The notes under the pieces are model-generated. The model was not told the DNA's origin and made no database searches. It worked only from the letters and a program-made list of their open reading frames with translations. A stretch of 64,000 nt of DNA from assembly GCF_900291475.1 (NCBI RefSeq), contig NZ_OLMM01000005.1:366592-430591 (forward strand), in the 5' to 3' direction. Source of the DNA: Acidaminococcus hominis (GTDB lineage: Bacteria > Bacillota > Negativicutes > Acidaminococcales > Acidaminococcaceae). Shown here piece by piece: positions 42,453-52,401 of the stretch (its first letter is position 1; each line of letters opens with the position of its first letter). The translations under genes and the position numbers were made by a program.

Positions 42453-44270
42453 ATGGATGACATGAAAGAGAAATACGCCAATTTCAAAGAGCAGGTACGG
42501 CAGGCAGCGGATTTGGTATCCATTGTTTCTGAAACCGTCAATTTGAAGCGCAAGGGCAGCCGCTATTGGGGCTGCTGTCCTTTTCATGGGGAGAAAACAC
42601 CGTCCTTTACCGTGGACCCGGCCAAGGGGCTGTTTCACTGCTTTGGCTGCGGAGCAGGCGGGGACGTATTTTCTTTTGTGATGAAGCGGGACCATGTGGA
42701 GTTTCCCGAGGCATTGAAATTACTGGCCCAGAAGTATGGGATTCCCATTCCGGAGCGGGCCAAGACGGCCCGGGAAATTGCCCGGGAGCAGGAAACCAAG
42801 GAAGTGCTGAGCGCCAACACCCTGGCGGCCAAGTTCTTCCATTCCTGTCTGATCAATACCCAATATGGCAAGCAGGGCCTGGCCTATCTGGCCGGCCGGG
42901 GCATTGGGGATGCCATAATTGCCTCCTTTGAACTGGGCATGGCACCGCCTGACTTCTCCACCCTCCATGAGGCTTTGGAGCAGCGGGGCGTAAAGGAAGC
43001 TGTGCTGCTGAAGGCGGGCCTGGTGGTGGCAAGAAGCCACAGTTCCGGCGTCTACGACAAGTTCCGGGAGAGAATCATGATTCCCATCAAGGACCCCCGG
43101 GGTCATGTAGTGGGCTTTACCGGACGGATTCTTAATGCAGAAGCCTCGCCGGCCAAATATATGAATACTGGGGAAACGGCCTGGTTCCATAAGGGAAGGC
43201 TGCTGTTTGGCCTGGACCGGGCGGCGTCTCCCATTCGGCAGCGGCAGCAGGCGCTGGTGGTGGAAGGCCATATGGATGCCATCAGCCTGCACGCAGCCGG
43301 CATTGACTGGGCGGTGGCCTCCATGGGGACGGCCTTTACCCAGCAGCAGGCCGAACTGTTAAAGCGGCTTACCCCTGAAGTGGTGTTCTGTTTCGACAGT
43401 GACCGGGCTGGCCGGGAAGCGGCCCTTCGGGCCATTCCCCTGGCTCTCCAGGCAGGCCTAAAATGCCGGGTGATGCACGTAACCGACGGAAAGGACCCGG
43501 ATGAATTTATCCGGAAGGAAGGCCGGGACGCCTTTGCAAAGCTCATTGAAAATGCCCAAACCGGCATGGATTATCAGGTGGAAGCCACCCTGGCCCAGTG
43601 CGACCTGGAAACCCTGGGGGGTAAGGCAGAAGCGGTGTCCAAGGTGCTGCCCTTTTTCCGGCTGTGCCGCAGCGAGGTGGAGGCGGGAGAACGGATCCGG
43701 CTCCTTGCCCGGCGCCTGACCATTGACGAAGGGCTGATCCAAAGCGAGTACCGGAAACTGACCCATCAGGAGGGACAGCGGAAATACAATCCGGAGTGGC
43801 TGCTGCAGCAAAAGGTCAAGGTCACCAGCCCTACGGAGCAGGCGGAACGCCATGTGCTCCGGGCTCTGCTGAGCGGGGTGCTGCCCCAGCCCGGGCAGGA
43901 AGGGATTGTGCATACCGAGGCCTTTACCACCCCGGGCCGTCAGGAAATCTTTCTTTTGTGGCTGAAAAGCTGCCAGGAGGGAACCTACCGGGATCCCCGG
44001 GACCTGTTTGCCGGTTTGTCGGAAGACGGCAGTGCCGAACTGACCCGGATTCTCAGCCTGAACCTGCCGGAAGCCAGTCTGCCCTCCATTTTGCGGGATT
44101 GCCTGAACCGGCTGCAGATTGCGGCCTTGGAAAAGGAATATGAAAAACATAGCCAACTAGCGGAAAAGTATGAAAAAGAGCGCAATGAAAAATTTTTGCA
44201 GGAATTGGCAGAATGCCGGCGAATAAAATTGGAAGTAGAGAACTTGACAAAATTGGCCCAACACCAATAA
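42453..44270 (+). CDS. dnaG: DNA primase
   Basis: A 605-residue primase that makes RNA primers at the replication fork. The zinc-binding domain holds [12 protein letters not shown] and [11 protein letters not shown] (about residues 40-75). The catalytic core with Toprim motifs [11 protein letters not shown] (about 268-278) and [11 protein letters not shown] follows. The C-terminal part (about 470-605) is the helicase-interacting region. ATG 42453 is supported by AAAAGGATG; a longer frame upstream is inside the terminator. rpoD follows 40 nt later, as in the classic macromolecular synthesis operon. Confidence 0.94.
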   Translation: MDDMKEKYANFKEQVRQAADLVSIVSETVNLKRKGSRYWGCCPFHGEKTPSFTVDPAKGLFHCFGCGAGGDVFSFVMKRDHVEFPEALKLLAQKYGIPIPERAKTAREIAREQETKEVLSANTLAAKFFHSCLINTQYGKQGLAYLAGRGIGDAIIASFELGMAPPDFSTLHEALEQRGVKEAVLLKAGLVVARSHSSGVYDKFRERIMIPIKDPRGHVVGFTGRILNAEASPAKYMNTGETAWFHKGRLLFGLDRAASPIRQRQQALVVEGHMDAISLHAAGIDWAVASMGTAFTQQQAELLKRLTPEVVFCFDSDRAGREAALRAIPLALQAGLKCRVMHVTDGKDPDEFIRKEGRDAFAKLIENAQTGMDYQVEATLAQCDLETLGGKAEAVSKVLPFFRLCRSEVEAGERIRLLARRLTIDEGLIQSEYRKLTHQEGQRKYNPEWLLQQKVKVTSPTEQAERHVLRALLSGVLPQPGQEGIVHTEAFTTPGRQEIFLLWLKSCQEGTYRDPRDLFAGLSEDGSAELTRILSLNLPEASLPSILRDCLNRLQIAALEKEYEKHSQLAEKYEKERNEKFLQELAECRRIKLEVENLTKLAQHQ

Positions 44271-44310
44271 TATAGTTTTTCTGAATAGCAGGAAAGGAGG
44301 GAACGCCCCG

Positions 44311-46089
44311 ATGACCGAGAAAAAGAAAGTCGAAATGGACCCGCAGGTGTTGGCTGCAAAGGCAGCAGAAAACAAAACAGCGGACGACAATACCCCGGAA
44401 ACGGGTAAAGCCAAGGCCGTTCCGAAAAAGAAAAGGGCGGCAAAAACCACGGGAAAGGCGGAATCAAGTACGAAAGTGAAAAGCAAGAGCGGTAAGAAAG
44501 AAAAAGCAAAGACCGTGGCCGAATACATAGCTGAGTTTGAAGCACTGGCCCACAAGAACGCAGGCGTTCTCACCTATAAAGAGATTCAAGACCGGCTGCA
44601 GAATGTGGACAGCGTATCCGTGGACGAAATGGATGCCATCTACTCCAAATTGGCCGAGAAGAACATTGAAGTGGTGGATGATGGCTCCGAAGAAGAAGAA
44701 CCGCCCACCATTGACGAAGATGAACTGAAAGTGGACGAAGCCGAACTGAGCAACCTGTCGGTGCCGGAAGGCGTCATTGTAGATGACCCGGTTCGGATGT
44801 ACCTAAAAGAAATCGGCCGGGTGCCTCTGCTGGCTGGTGACGATGAAGTCAAACTGGCCAAGAGAGCCGATAAGGGCAATCAGGCCAAAGCTATTTTGAA
44901 AGGCGACAAGCCCGACGGAGAATTCCCGCCGGTGAACAAACGTCTGGCCCCTGCCAAACTGCTTGCAGAAGCCAATGAGCTGATTACCAAGGAAGGTGCC
45001 TGGTGTGACAACCGGGCTATCAACCTGGTGTACAAGAAAATCCAGATGATTACCGGTGATTCCCATGTGCTGGAGATGGACCAATACCAAGCCCTGACCA
45101 GTGCTTTCACCATGGACGAGAAAAAGCGTCTGCACCGGCTGCTGCTGGAAAACAAGTACAAGATTGCCCATGTAACCCGGAATGCTCCGGATCCTTCTGC
45201 AGATGAAGCCGAGGAAAGCTGCCTGGGCACCATCCAAGAAATCCTTACGGTGGTGGAAGATAAGCTGTCCAAGGCCAAGGAAGAAGATACGGAACTCCAG
45301 GCCCAGTTGGATAAGACCAAAAAGCGTTTTACCCAAATGCTGCACCGGATGGAATACTGCGGCGAAAACGCCAAAAACTGCCTGTCTGAAGCCAACCTGC
45401 GGCTGGTAGTCAGCATTGCCAAACGGTATGTAGGCCGTGGTATGCTGTTTTTGGACCTGATTCAGGAAGGCAACCTGGGGTTAATCAAGGCCGTAGAAAA
45501 ATTCGACTATAACAAGGGCTTTAAATTCAGTACGTACGCAACCTGGTGGATTCGCCAGGCCATTACCCGGGCCATTGCCGACCAGGCGCGGACCATCCGG
45601 ATTCCTGTCCACATGGTAGAAACCATCAACAAGCTGGTACGGGTATCCCGCCAGCTGCTGCAGGAACTGGGCCGGGAACCGACCCCAGAAGAAATTGCCA
45701 AGGAAATGGATGTGCCTGTGGAACGGGTGCGGGAAATCCAAAAGATTGCCCAGGAACCGGTTTCCCTGGAAACTCCTATTGGCGAAGAAGAAGATTCCCA
45801 TTTGGGTGACTTTATCGAAGACCAGGAAGCTCCCTCCCCGGCGGATGCGGCGTCCTATACCCTGCTGCAGGAACAGCTGCAAAAGGTGCTGCAGGAGCAT
45901 TTGAGCCCCAGAGAGCGCCGGGTACTGGAACTGCGCTTTGGCCTTTTGGACGGCCGGACCCGGACCCTGGAAGAGGTAGGACAGTACTTTGGGGTTACCC
46001 GTGAGCGCATCCGGCAGATTGAAGCCAAGGCCCTGCGTAAGCTGAGAAGTCCCAAACGGAGCAAGCCTCTGAAGGAATTCCTGGAATAG
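44311..46089 (+). CDS. rpoD: Primary RNA polymerase sigma factor (sigma-70), with a large insertion
   Basis: A 592-residue primary sigma factor. A Lys/Ala-rich N-terminal extension (about 1-65) precedes a region 1.1-like part (~70-120). Region 1.2 begins [16 protein letters not shown] (159). Regions 2 to 4 (361-592) are canonical: [33 protein letters not shown] and [18 protein letters not shown]. Between 1.2 and 2.1 lie about 165 extra residues (192-358), absent from Bacillus SigA and placed like the non-conserved region of E. coli sigma-70. GGAAAGGAGGG precedes the ATG. Confidence 0.95.
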   Translation: MTEKKKVEMDPQVLAAKAAENKTADDNTPETGKAKAVPKKKRAAKTTGKAESSTKVKSKSGKKEKAKTVAEYIAEFEALAHKNAGVLTYKEIQDRLQNVDSVSVDEMDAIYSKLAEKNIEVVDDGSEEEEPPTIDEDELKVDEAELSNLSVPEGVIVDDPVRMYLKEIGRVPLLAGDDEVKLAKRADKGNQAKAILKGDKPDGEFPPVNKRLAPAKLLAEANELITKEGAWCDNRAINLVYKKIQMITGDSHVLEMDQYQALTSAFTMDEKKRLHRLLLENKYKIAHVTRNAPDPSADEAEESCLGTIQEILTVVEDKLSKAKEEDTELQAQLDKTKKRFTQMLHRMEYCGENAKNCLSEANLRLVVSIAKRYVGRGMLFLDLIQEGNLGLIKAVEKFDYNKGFKFSTYATWWIRQAITRAIADQARTIRIPVHMVETINKLVRVSRQLLQELGREPTPEEIAKEMDVPVERVREIQKIAQEPVSLETPIGEEEDSHLGDFIEDQEAPSPADAASYTLLQEQLQKVLQEHLSPRERRVLELRFGLLDGRTRTLEEVGQYFGVTRERIRQIEAKALRKLRSPKRSKPLKEFLE

Positions 46090-46095
46090 GCTTTA

Positions 46096-46124
46096 TTGAC
46101 AGCCTCCAGGTCCTGTTATATAAT
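46096..46124 (+). promoter_or_regulatory. Consensus promoter of the tRNA-Met gene
   Basis: TTGACA (46096-46101), exactly 17 nt, TATAAT (46119-46124): full consensus, starting only 6 nt after the rpoD stop. Confidence 0.92.
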
Positions 46125-46134
46125 CTTCACGATT

Positions 46135-46209
46135 GGGCCTATAGCTCAGCGGTAGAGCCCCCGGCTCATAACCGGTTGGTCCAAGGTTCGAATCCTTGTG
46201 GGCCCACCA
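46135..46209 (+). tRNA. tRNA with anticodon CAT (elongator Met, or Ile2)
   Basis: Acceptor GGGCCTA/TGGGCCC, D arm GCTC..GAGC, anticodon loop CTCATAA, T arm CAAGGTTCGAATCCTTG, discriminator A and encoded CCA. It lacks the three G-C pairs of an initiator anticodon stem. Elongator Met and lysidine-modified Ile cannot be told apart from sequence alone. The outermost anticodon-stem pair is a C-T mismatch. Confidence 0.9.
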
Positions 46210-46221
46210 ACCTAATCCTTT

Positions 46222-46279
46222 ACGAACCCTCTTGCCAGGGATCGGCTTTGCGCCGGTACCGGGCAGGGGGTTCGTTTTG
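46222..46279 (+). terminator. Terminator after the tRNA gene
   Basis: ACGAACCCTCTTGCC pairs with GGCAGGGGGTTCGT, with an inner hairpin, followed by TTTTG. Confidence 0.8.
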
Positions 46280-46391
46280 TATTTCCGGCAGTTTATCAGT
46301 CGTTGTGCCAAGGTTCCAGCGTGACGGAAGGCGGGAAATCGTGTACAATACAACAGGGAACTGGAAAGCCAGCTGCCCAAAGGAGGTTACT

Positions 46392-48419
46392 GTGTTTAGT
46401 GTATTTTTTCACCTGCTGCAGCAGGATGTGAAACTGTTTTTGTTCTTTCCAATTTTGTGCGCGGTGTTCCGTGCCCTGTTTATCCGGGCGTACCAACCCT
46501 ACAAAAGTCTGGCCGGAAAGGGACCGGTGCTTTGGCACTGCTTCCGCTACGGTTTTTGGTGGGGAATGGATTTTAACGCCTATGTTTTTCTAATTCCCCT
46601 GGTGCTGCTGTCCCTGCCCGGCGCCTTTTTCCCGGCCTACGCGGCCTGGGGGGACAGCCTGCGGCTATTAGGGGGCCTAATCTACAGTCTGGTGCTGTAC
46701 CTGGCCTTTACAGGAAAGATGCTGTTCTATAAGCATTTCCACGACATCTACAACCAGACGCTGAAGCTGGGCGCCAAAGCGGAAAAACATAACCTGGTGG
46801 ATATTTTTTTCCATCAGGACCATGGCTTGCAGCTTCTCCTGCTGCTTTTGCCCTATCTGGCTCTGTGCGGCCTGTGCATTACCGGGCTGCTGCACCTGCC
46901 CAGCCTGCCCTATCCGGAAATCCCAAATCCAGTACTCCGGTACGGCTTTAATACCCTGGTGTTCCTGGGCTGCATTGCCGCCTTTTACTGGTTCCGCTAC
47001 GGGGGCACTTTTTGGCACGATGACAAGCCCGAGTGGGATACCATTCCCAGTGTGGTAAAAAAAGACATCTTTTTTGCCAAGGCTACGGTGGACGACCTGG
47101 TGGCACTGGAGCAGGTCCTGAAGCACAAGCTGAACCCCGCCTACGAGCATACGGACGAGGAAGACCTGTCTTCCCTGGAACCCTTTGTGACCACCCAAAA
47201 GCCCCTAAGGGAGCTGCCGGAACCGGCTTATGGCTTTCCCCGGACGGCCCAGGGACCCCGGATTACCAAGCCCACCCATATATTCCTGTTTGTAGGGGAA
47301 ACCTATTTGCAGCAGCTGTTTGATCCCCAGTTTGCCTGCCTGAATCTGGTCAGCGGCGGCCGGCAGCTGATGGATAATCCCCATACGGCGGCCCTGACCA
47401 GCGCCCTGTCCGCCGGCATTATTTCCCGGCCTTCTATCGTGAGCCTGATGAGCGGCATTTTTGATGCAGGCCTGGAACTGAACGAAAAGGAAAGCTTCTG
47501 GCAAAATGACCTGCCCACGGCCCTGCCCCGACAGCTAAAAAAGCTGGGCTACCATTCCACCTATTGGTATGGGGGCAACGTGACCTACGGCAATTTCAAC
47601 CGGTTTGCCCCGGCCTGCGGCTTTGACCAGGTGATGACGGCTACGGACTTCTGCGGTCCGGAGGCTCCCAAAACCTGGGTGGGGGTGTACGACAATGTAT
47701 TCCTGGAAAAGGCGGCGGAATTAATCCTCCAGCAGGAAGAAACCAGCGGCCCTTACCAGTTCCATTTCCTCTATACCACCAGCTATCACGGGCCCTTTAA
47801 GATTCCGCTGGCCAAATACGGCTATGATCCGGAACAGGTGATGCCGGACGCCCCGGAAGATATTCGGAAAAACAAGGAAATCCAAAAGAACCTGGGTACC
47901 TTCTGGTTCTCCGACCAGGCAGTGGGCAAGTTCATCCGCACCATGCAGGAAGCGTACCCGGACTGCCTGTTTATCCTGACCGGGGACCATTCCATCGATA
48001 TGAGCCCGGTGCTCAGCAAAACCTCCCTGATGGGCCGGGACTGCAATCTCCGGGAGCGGCACAGTCCGGTGCTGCTGTTTAACCATCGGGAGCTCAACGC
48101 CCACAGTTTGGCAGATAATACCATCGGGGGACATATGAACATTGCTCCCACCATTTTTGAACTGATTGCCCCCAAGGGCTTTACCTATTATTCGCTCTGC
48201 CCGTCCCTTCTGGAACCGGTGGACCACGTGGTATCTCCCTACCACTGGCTGCGCAGGGACGCTTTTGGCAGTTATTCCCACCATTTTTATCAGCCTCTGG
48301 GGCCGGGCCTTGATCCCAGCGCCCTGGAAGAAGGGGAGCCGCCCTATACCAAGGAGCGGGCAGCCTATATGAACTTGACCGGTTATCTGGTACGGCATCC
48401 GGAAGTGTTCCGGAGCTAA
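46392..48419 (+). CDS. LTA synthase/phosphoethanolamine transferase-like sulfatase-fold membrane protein
   Basis: A 675-residue envelope enzyme with about five N-terminal helices (to about residue 205) and an extracytoplasmic alkaline phosphatase/sulfatase domain (about 290-600). Metal and catalytic motifs are FLFVGETYL (about 297-305), ISRPSI with the nucleophile (~345-350), LTGDHSID (~530-537) and ERHSPVLLFN (~555-564). Relatives transfer glycerol-phosphate or phosphoethanolamine to envelope glycans. GTG 46392 follows AAAGGAGG; the long upstream frame overlaps the tRNA. It pairs with an LPS-type glycosyltransferase gene. Confidence 0.82.
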   Translation: MFSVFFHLLQQDVKLFLFFPILCAVFRALFIRAYQPYKSLAGKGPVLWHCFRYGFWWGMDFNAYVFLIPLVLLSLPGAFFPAYAAWGDSLRLLGGLIYSLVLYLAFTGKMLFYKHFHDIYNQTLKLGAKAEKHNLVDIFFHQDHGLQLLLLLLPYLALCGLCITGLLHLPSLPYPEIPNPVLRYGFNTLVFLGCIAAFYWFRYGGTFWHDDKPEWDTIPSVVKKDIFFAKATVDDLVALEQVLKHKLNPAYEHTDEEDLSSLEPFVTTQKPLRELPEPAYGFPRTAQGPRITKPTHIFLFVGETYLQQLFDPQFACLNLVSGGRQLMDNPHTAALTSALSAGIISRPSIVSLMSGIFDAGLELNEKESFWQNDLPTALPRQLKKLGYHSTYWYGGNVTYGNFNRFAPACGFDQVMTATDFCGPEAPKTWVGVYDNVFLEKAAELILQQEETSGPYQFHFLYTTSYHGPFKIPLAKYGYDPEQVMPDAPEDIRKNKEIQKNLGTFWFSDQAVGKFIRTMQEAYPDCLFILTGDHSIDMSPVLSKTSLMGRDCNLRERHSPVLLFNHRELNAHSLADNTIGGHMNIAPTIFELIAPKGFTYYSLCPSLLEPVDHVVSPYHWLRRDAFGSYSHHFYQPLGPGLDPSALEEGEPPYTKERAAYMNLTGYLVRHPEVFRS

Positions 48420-48435
48420 AGAAGGAGATTTTGTC

Positions 48436-49200
48436 ATGGGAACATTGACCGCAGTGATACTCACCTGCAACGAAGCAAAAAATATCCGGGGCGTCATCCG
48501 CTCGGCCAAACTGGTGGCGGACCAGGTACTGATTGTGGACTCCGGCAGCAGCGATGAAACCGTGGCGCTGGCGGAAAAACTGGGGGCCCAGGTAATTTAT
48601 CGGGCCTGGGACCAGGACTTTGCGGCCCAGCGGAATTTTGCCCTGACAGGGGTAAGCTGCGACTGGGTGCTGTATCTGGATGCCGATGAACGGCTTACGG
48701 CAGCAGCTGTGGAAAAAATCAAGGCCATTAAGGCAGGGCCGCTGGACCACCAGTATTCCCTGGAGCGAATCAACATTGCCTTTGGCCACGAATTTCATCG
48801 GGGCGCCTTTGGCCCCGACCGGGTTACCCGGCTGTTTCCTGCCGGACAGGTCCGGTGGGAACACAAGGTGCATGAGCGGCCGGTGTGTCCCCTGCCGCTG
48901 ACGGCGCTGACGGAAAGCCTGCGGCATTTTACCTACGATTCCTTCCAGCAGTGGTGGGATAAGGCTGGACACTACACCACCATTTGGGCCCGGGACGCTT
49001 TTGAGCAGGGCCGCCGGGCCACCGCTGCCCAGGCCGCCCGCCATGCCCTGGGAGGGATGTTCAAGGTATACCTGCTGGAAGGGGGCATCCTGGAAGGCAG
49101 CATGGGCTTTATCGCCACCCTCCAGCACGGCATCTATACGGCCATGAAATACATGAAGCTGGTGGAGCGGGGGAGCCTGAAGAAAAAGGAGAAGTCTTGA
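48436..49200 (+). CDS. Glycosyltransferase family 2, WaaE/KdtX-like
   Basis: A 254-residue GT-A glycosyltransferase resembling the WaaE/KdtX group that adds glucose to the LPS inner core. The nucleotide-sugar motifs LTAVILTCNEAKNIRGVI (about residues 4-21), VDSGSSDETV (~35-44) and the DADER metal motif (~78-82) are present. AGAAGGAGATT precedes the ATG. It follows the sulfatase-like gene by 16 nt and ends where the glyQS promoter starts. With the ArnT-like gene it supports an LPS-bearing cell. Confidence 0.87.
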   Translation: MGTLTAVILTCNEAKNIRGVIRSAKLVADQVLIVDSGSSDETVALAEKLGAQVIYRAWDQDFAAQRNFALTGVSCDWVLYLDADERLTAAAVEKIKAIKAGPLDHQYSLERINIAFGHEFHRGAFGPDRVTRLFPAGQVRWEHKVHERPVCPLPLTALTESLRHFTYDSFQQWWDKAGHYTTIWARDAFEQGRRATAAQAARHALGGMFKVYLLEGGILEGSMGFIATLQHGIYTAMKYMKLVERGSLKKKEKS

Positions 49201-49225
49201 CAACTGCCCCGGGATTTGTTATAGT
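49197..49225 (+). promoter_or_regulatory. Promoter of glyQS
   Basis: TTGACA (49197-49202), a 17-nt spacer and TATAGT (49220-49225). The -35 overlaps the stop codon of the preceding gene. The start is expected near 49232. Confidence 0.88.
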
Positions 49226-49231
49226 TGCCAC

Positions 49232-49380
49232 GTAACGCGCAATGAAGGGGATGGCATCCCAGAGCGCCCGTTTTACAAGAGAGGCTGCGCAGTGCAGCAA
49301 GCAGGGTGGAACCGCGGAAGTGTACTCCCGTCCCTGTAATGTAGATAATCCTGTCTATATTACAGAGACGGGAGTTTTTG
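49232..49380 (+). promoter_or_regulatory. Glycine T-box riboswitch with an ultrashort Stem I
   Basis: The T-box sequence AGGGTGGAACCGCGG is at 49303-49317. Its TGGA suits the U73 of tRNA-Gly. Stem III is GCTGC/GCAGC (49284-49298) and the terminator stem spans about 49324-49374 with a T-run. Stem I has room for only about 45 nt (49232-49276): GTAACG-CGC pairs with GCG-cc-CG-ttTTAC, then CGC-AAT-GA facing GA-GCG makes a kink-turn. GGG-ATGGCAT-CCC caps it with the glycine codon GGC in the loop. The distal arm of normal T-boxes is missing. Confidence 0.87.
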
Positions 49381-49396
49381 TATAGGAGGAGAAAAC

Positions 49397-50275
49397 ATGA
49401 ATTTTCAAACCATCATTTTGACGCTCCAGGCCTACTGGGGCAAGCAGAAATGCATTATGGCCCAGCCCTATGATATTGAAAAGGGCGCCGGCACCATGAA
49501 CCCTTCGACTTTTTTACGGGTACTGGGACCTGAACCTTGGAACGTTTGCTACGTAGAACCGTCCCGCCGCCCGGCTGACGGCCGCTACGGGGACAACCCC
49601 AACCGGCTGTTCCAGCACCATCAGTTCCAGGTCATTATGAAACCCTCCCCGTCCAATATCCAGGAACTGTACCTGGAAAGCCTGCGGGAACTGGGCATTC
49701 ACCCGGAAGAACACGATATCCGCTTTGTAGAAGACAACTGGGAATCTCCTACCCTGGGTGCCTGGGGCATGGGCTGGGAAGTATGGCTGGACGGCATGGA
49801 AATCACCCAATTCACCTACTTCCAGCAAGTGGGCAGCCTGGACATCAAACCGGTGGCTGTAGAAATCACGTACGGCCTGGAACGGCTGGCCATGTACATC
49901 CAGGGCGTGGAAAACGTCTACGACATCAACTGGGTGGATAATGTAACCTATGGAGATGTGTTCCACACCAACGAAGTGGAACAGTCCCGCTACAGTTTCG
50001 AACTGGCCGATATCGACCTGCTGTTTGACCTGTTCGACAAGTACGAAAAGGAAGCCAAACGGATTATCCTTACCGGCAACATCCGTCCGGCCTACGACTA
50101 CGTGCTGAAATGCTCCCACACCTTCAACCTTCTGGATTCCCGGGGCGCCATCAGCGTCAGTGAACGGACCAACTACATTTCCCGGGTACGGGCCCTGGCC
50201 AGACTGTGTGCTGCGGCTTATGTGGAACAACGGGCAAATCTGGGATTCCCCCTGCTGAAAAGAGGTAAAAAATAA
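49397..50275 (+). CDS. glyQ: Glycine-tRNA ligase alpha subunit
   Basis: A 292-residue GlyQ, the catalytic class II core of the (alpha-beta)2 glycyl-tRNA synthetase. The typical start [35 protein letters not shown] (about residues 55-70) and [15 protein letters not shown] (about 156-170) are intact. ATAGGAGGAG precedes the ATG, and the T-box terminator lies just before. Its TAA overlaps the glyS ATG by one base. Confidence 0.97.
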   Translation: MNFQTIILTLQAYWGKQKCIMAQPYDIEKGAGTMNPSTFLRVLGPEPWNVCYVEPSRRPADGRYGDNPNRLFQHHQFQVIMKPSPSNIQELYLESLRELGIHPEEHDIRFVEDNWESPTLGAWGMGWEVWLDGMEITQFTYFQQVGSLDIKPVAVEITYGLERLAMYIQGVENVYDINWVDNVTYGDVFHTNEVEQSRYSFELADIDLLFDLFDKYEKEAKRIILTGNIRPAYDYVLKCSHTFNLLDSRGAISVSERTNYISRVRALARLCAAAYVEQRANLGFPLLKRGKK

Positions 50276-52335
50276 TGGCGAACTTGTTATATGAAATCGG
50301 AACGGAAGAAATGCCGGCCCAATACATGCCCGGCATTCTGAAAGAATACGGCGAATTGGCCGGCAAAAAACTCCAGGAAGCCCGGATTCCCTTTGGCTCC
50401 CTGAAAGTCTACGGTACTCCCCGGCGCATGGCCTTCCTGGCCAGCGAAGTGGCAGACCAGCAGCAGGATATGACCACGGAAAGCAAGGGCCCGGCCCTGA
50501 AGATTGCTTTTGACGCAGAGGGCAAACCCACCCGGGCCGCCCAGGGCTTTGCCCGGGGCCAGGGCGTGGACGTGGCGGACCTGGTGCAGCGGGACGGCTA
50601 CGTATATGCCGTGAAACATTTGGCCGGCCAAAAGACCGTGGATCTGCTGCCCGGCATTTTGGACGATATTCTGCATTCTCTGAACTTCCCCAAAACCATG
50701 CGTTGGGCTGACTACGACTTTGGCTTTGTCCGTCCCTTCCGCTGGCTGTGCGCCCTTCTGGACGACCAGGTAATCCCGGTGGAAGCCAACGATGTAAAAA
50801 GCGGGAACCAGGTGCGGGGCCATCGTTTTCTCAGCAACCATTTGATTACCATTCCTACGGCTTCCGCCTATGAAAAGACCCTGGAAGACAATTTCATTAT
50901 TGTGGATCCGGACAAGAGACGGGCTATGATCAAAAAGCAGATTGAGGAGCTGGCTGCCAAGGAAGGCGGCAAAGCAGCGATTTCTCCGGACCTGCTGGAA
51001 GAAGTGCTCTACCTGGTGGAATACCCCACGGCGCTGTGCGGCCATATTGACGACCGTTATCTGAAGCTGCCCAAGGAAGCCATCATCACCCCCATGCGGG
51101 ATCATCAGAGATACTTCCCCATGTTTGATGCGGCCGGCAAGCTGATGCCCAAATTCATCACCGTCCGCAACGGCGGCGCTGAACATCTGGATATTGTAAC
51201 CCACGGCAACGAACGGGTGCTGCGGGCTCGGCTGGACGATGCGGTCTTCTTCTTTGAAGGGGACAGAAAGAAAACTCTGGAACAGCACCGGGCTTCCCTG
51301 CATACGGTGGCCTTCCAGCATGGTTTGGGTAATATGTACGACAAGACCGAACGGCTGCGCAAACTGTGCGCTGCCCTGCTTCAAACCACCAATCTGCCCG
51401 CTGACGGCGCTGCCCTGGACCGGGCCGCTGCCCTGTGCAAGGCCGACCTGGTTACCGGCATGGTAACCGAGTTTACGGAACTCCAAGGTACCATGGGCCG
51501 GGAATATGCCCTGTTAGATGGGGAAGGCCAAGCTGTGGCCCAAGCCATTGGGGAACAATATATGCCCCGGTTTGCCGGCGATGAACTGCCCCAAAGCAAC
51601 GAAGGCCGCATTCTGGCCATTGCCGATAAATTGGACAACATTATGGCTACCTTCAGCCGGGGCATGGCGCCCACCGGCTCCCAGGATCCCTATGCCCTGC
51701 GGCGTCAGGCTCTGGGTATCCTGAACATCCTTTCCGACGGCAATGTACACTTCCCCCTGGGTAAGATTTTGGAAGTTACTCTGAAGAACCTGCCGGTGGA
51801 AGTGGAAAATCTGGCCAAACTCATCGACAGCGTAAAAGACTTCTTTGCCCAAAGAGCCAAGAATATGCTGTTAGACAAGGGCCTGCGCTACGATGTGGTA
51901 GATGCAGTGCTGGCAGTGCCGGTCGGCGATGATCTGGCCAATGTATTTGTGCAGGCTGACGACCTGACTGCTTACCTGGAAATGCCCCAGGCTGCGGACA
52001 GCATCCAGGCTTTTACCCGGGTAGAAAATATCAGCAAGAACCACGAAGTGGAAAATGGGGTGGATGCTGCCCTGTTCCAGGATCCTGCGGAAAAAGCCCT
52101 GTGGGAAGTGCTGCAAAAAGTGGAAGTGACTACGGTGCCCCTGGAAGCGGCCTGTGCCTTTAAGAAGGTACTGGAAGCCAACGATGTGCTGGCGGCTCCG
52201 GTGAATGCCTTCTTTGATGCAGTAATGGTTATGGACAAGGACGAAGCGGTGAAAAACAACCGTCTGGCCCTGATGCAGGAAGTAAAGCGTCAGGTAAACC
52301 AAACGGCGGACCTGAGCCAGCTGATCATGAAATAA
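50275..52335 (+). CDS. glyS: Glycine-tRNA ligase beta subunit
   Basis: A 686-residue GlyS that binds tRNA-Gly and supports GlyQ. The start LLYEIGTEEMPAQYMPGIL is typical, and the HD-like central part (HTVAFQHGLGNMYDKTERLRKL, about residues 343-364) and C-terminal DALR-type anticodon-binding domain (about 570-686) are present. TAATG coupling to glyQ suggests balanced synthesis. The operon ends in two consecutive hairpins. Confidence 0.97.
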   Translation: MANLLYEIGTEEMPAQYMPGILKEYGELAGKKLQEARIPFGSLKVYGTPRRMAFLASEVADQQQDMTTESKGPALKIAFDAEGKPTRAAQGFARGQGVDVADLVQRDGYVYAVKHLAGQKTVDLLPGILDDILHSLNFPKTMRWADYDFGFVRPFRWLCALLDDQVIPVEANDVKSGNQVRGHRFLSNHLITIPTASAYEKTLEDNFIIVDPDKRRAMIKKQIEELAAKEGGKAAISPDLLEEVLYLVEYPTALCGHIDDRYLKLPKEAIITPMRDHQRYFPMFDAAGKLMPKFITVRNGGAEHLDIVTHGNERVLRARLDDAVFFFEGDRKKTLEQHRASLHTVAFQHGLGNMYDKTERLRKLCAALLQTTNLPADGAALDRAAALCKADLVTGMVTEFTELQGTMGREYALLDGEGQAVAQAIGEQYMPRFAGDELPQSNEGRILAIADKLDNIMATFSRGMAPTGSQDPYALRRQALGILNILSDGNVHFPLGKILEVTLKNLPVEVENLAKLIDSVKDFFAQRAKNMLLDKGLRYDVVDAVLAVPVGDDLANVFVQADDLTAYLEMPQAADSIQAFTRVENISKNHEVENGVDAALFQDPAEKALWEVLQKVEVTTVPLEAACAFKKVLEANDVLAAPVNAFFDAVMVMDKDEAVKNNRLALMQEVKRQVNQTADLSQLIMK

Positions 52336-52341
52336 AAAACG

Positions 52342-52401
52342 GCGGAGCCCAGCTCCGCCTATAGGAAAAGGGACTGTGCCGCGGCACAGTCCCTTTTCCT
52401 A
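52342..52401. terminator. Tandem terminator hairpins between glyS and the acetyltransferase
   Basis: GGCGGAGC/GCTCCGCC is followed by a perfect AGGAAAAGGGACTGTGCC/GGCACAGTCCCTTTTCCT. The second works on both strands and abuts the stop of the convergent gene. Confidence 0.88.

Noticed and set aside
46176-46391. Upstream extension of the sulfatase-like gene
   Set aside because: The open frame overlaps the tRNA gene and its terminator; GTG 46392 has AAAGGAGG in front.
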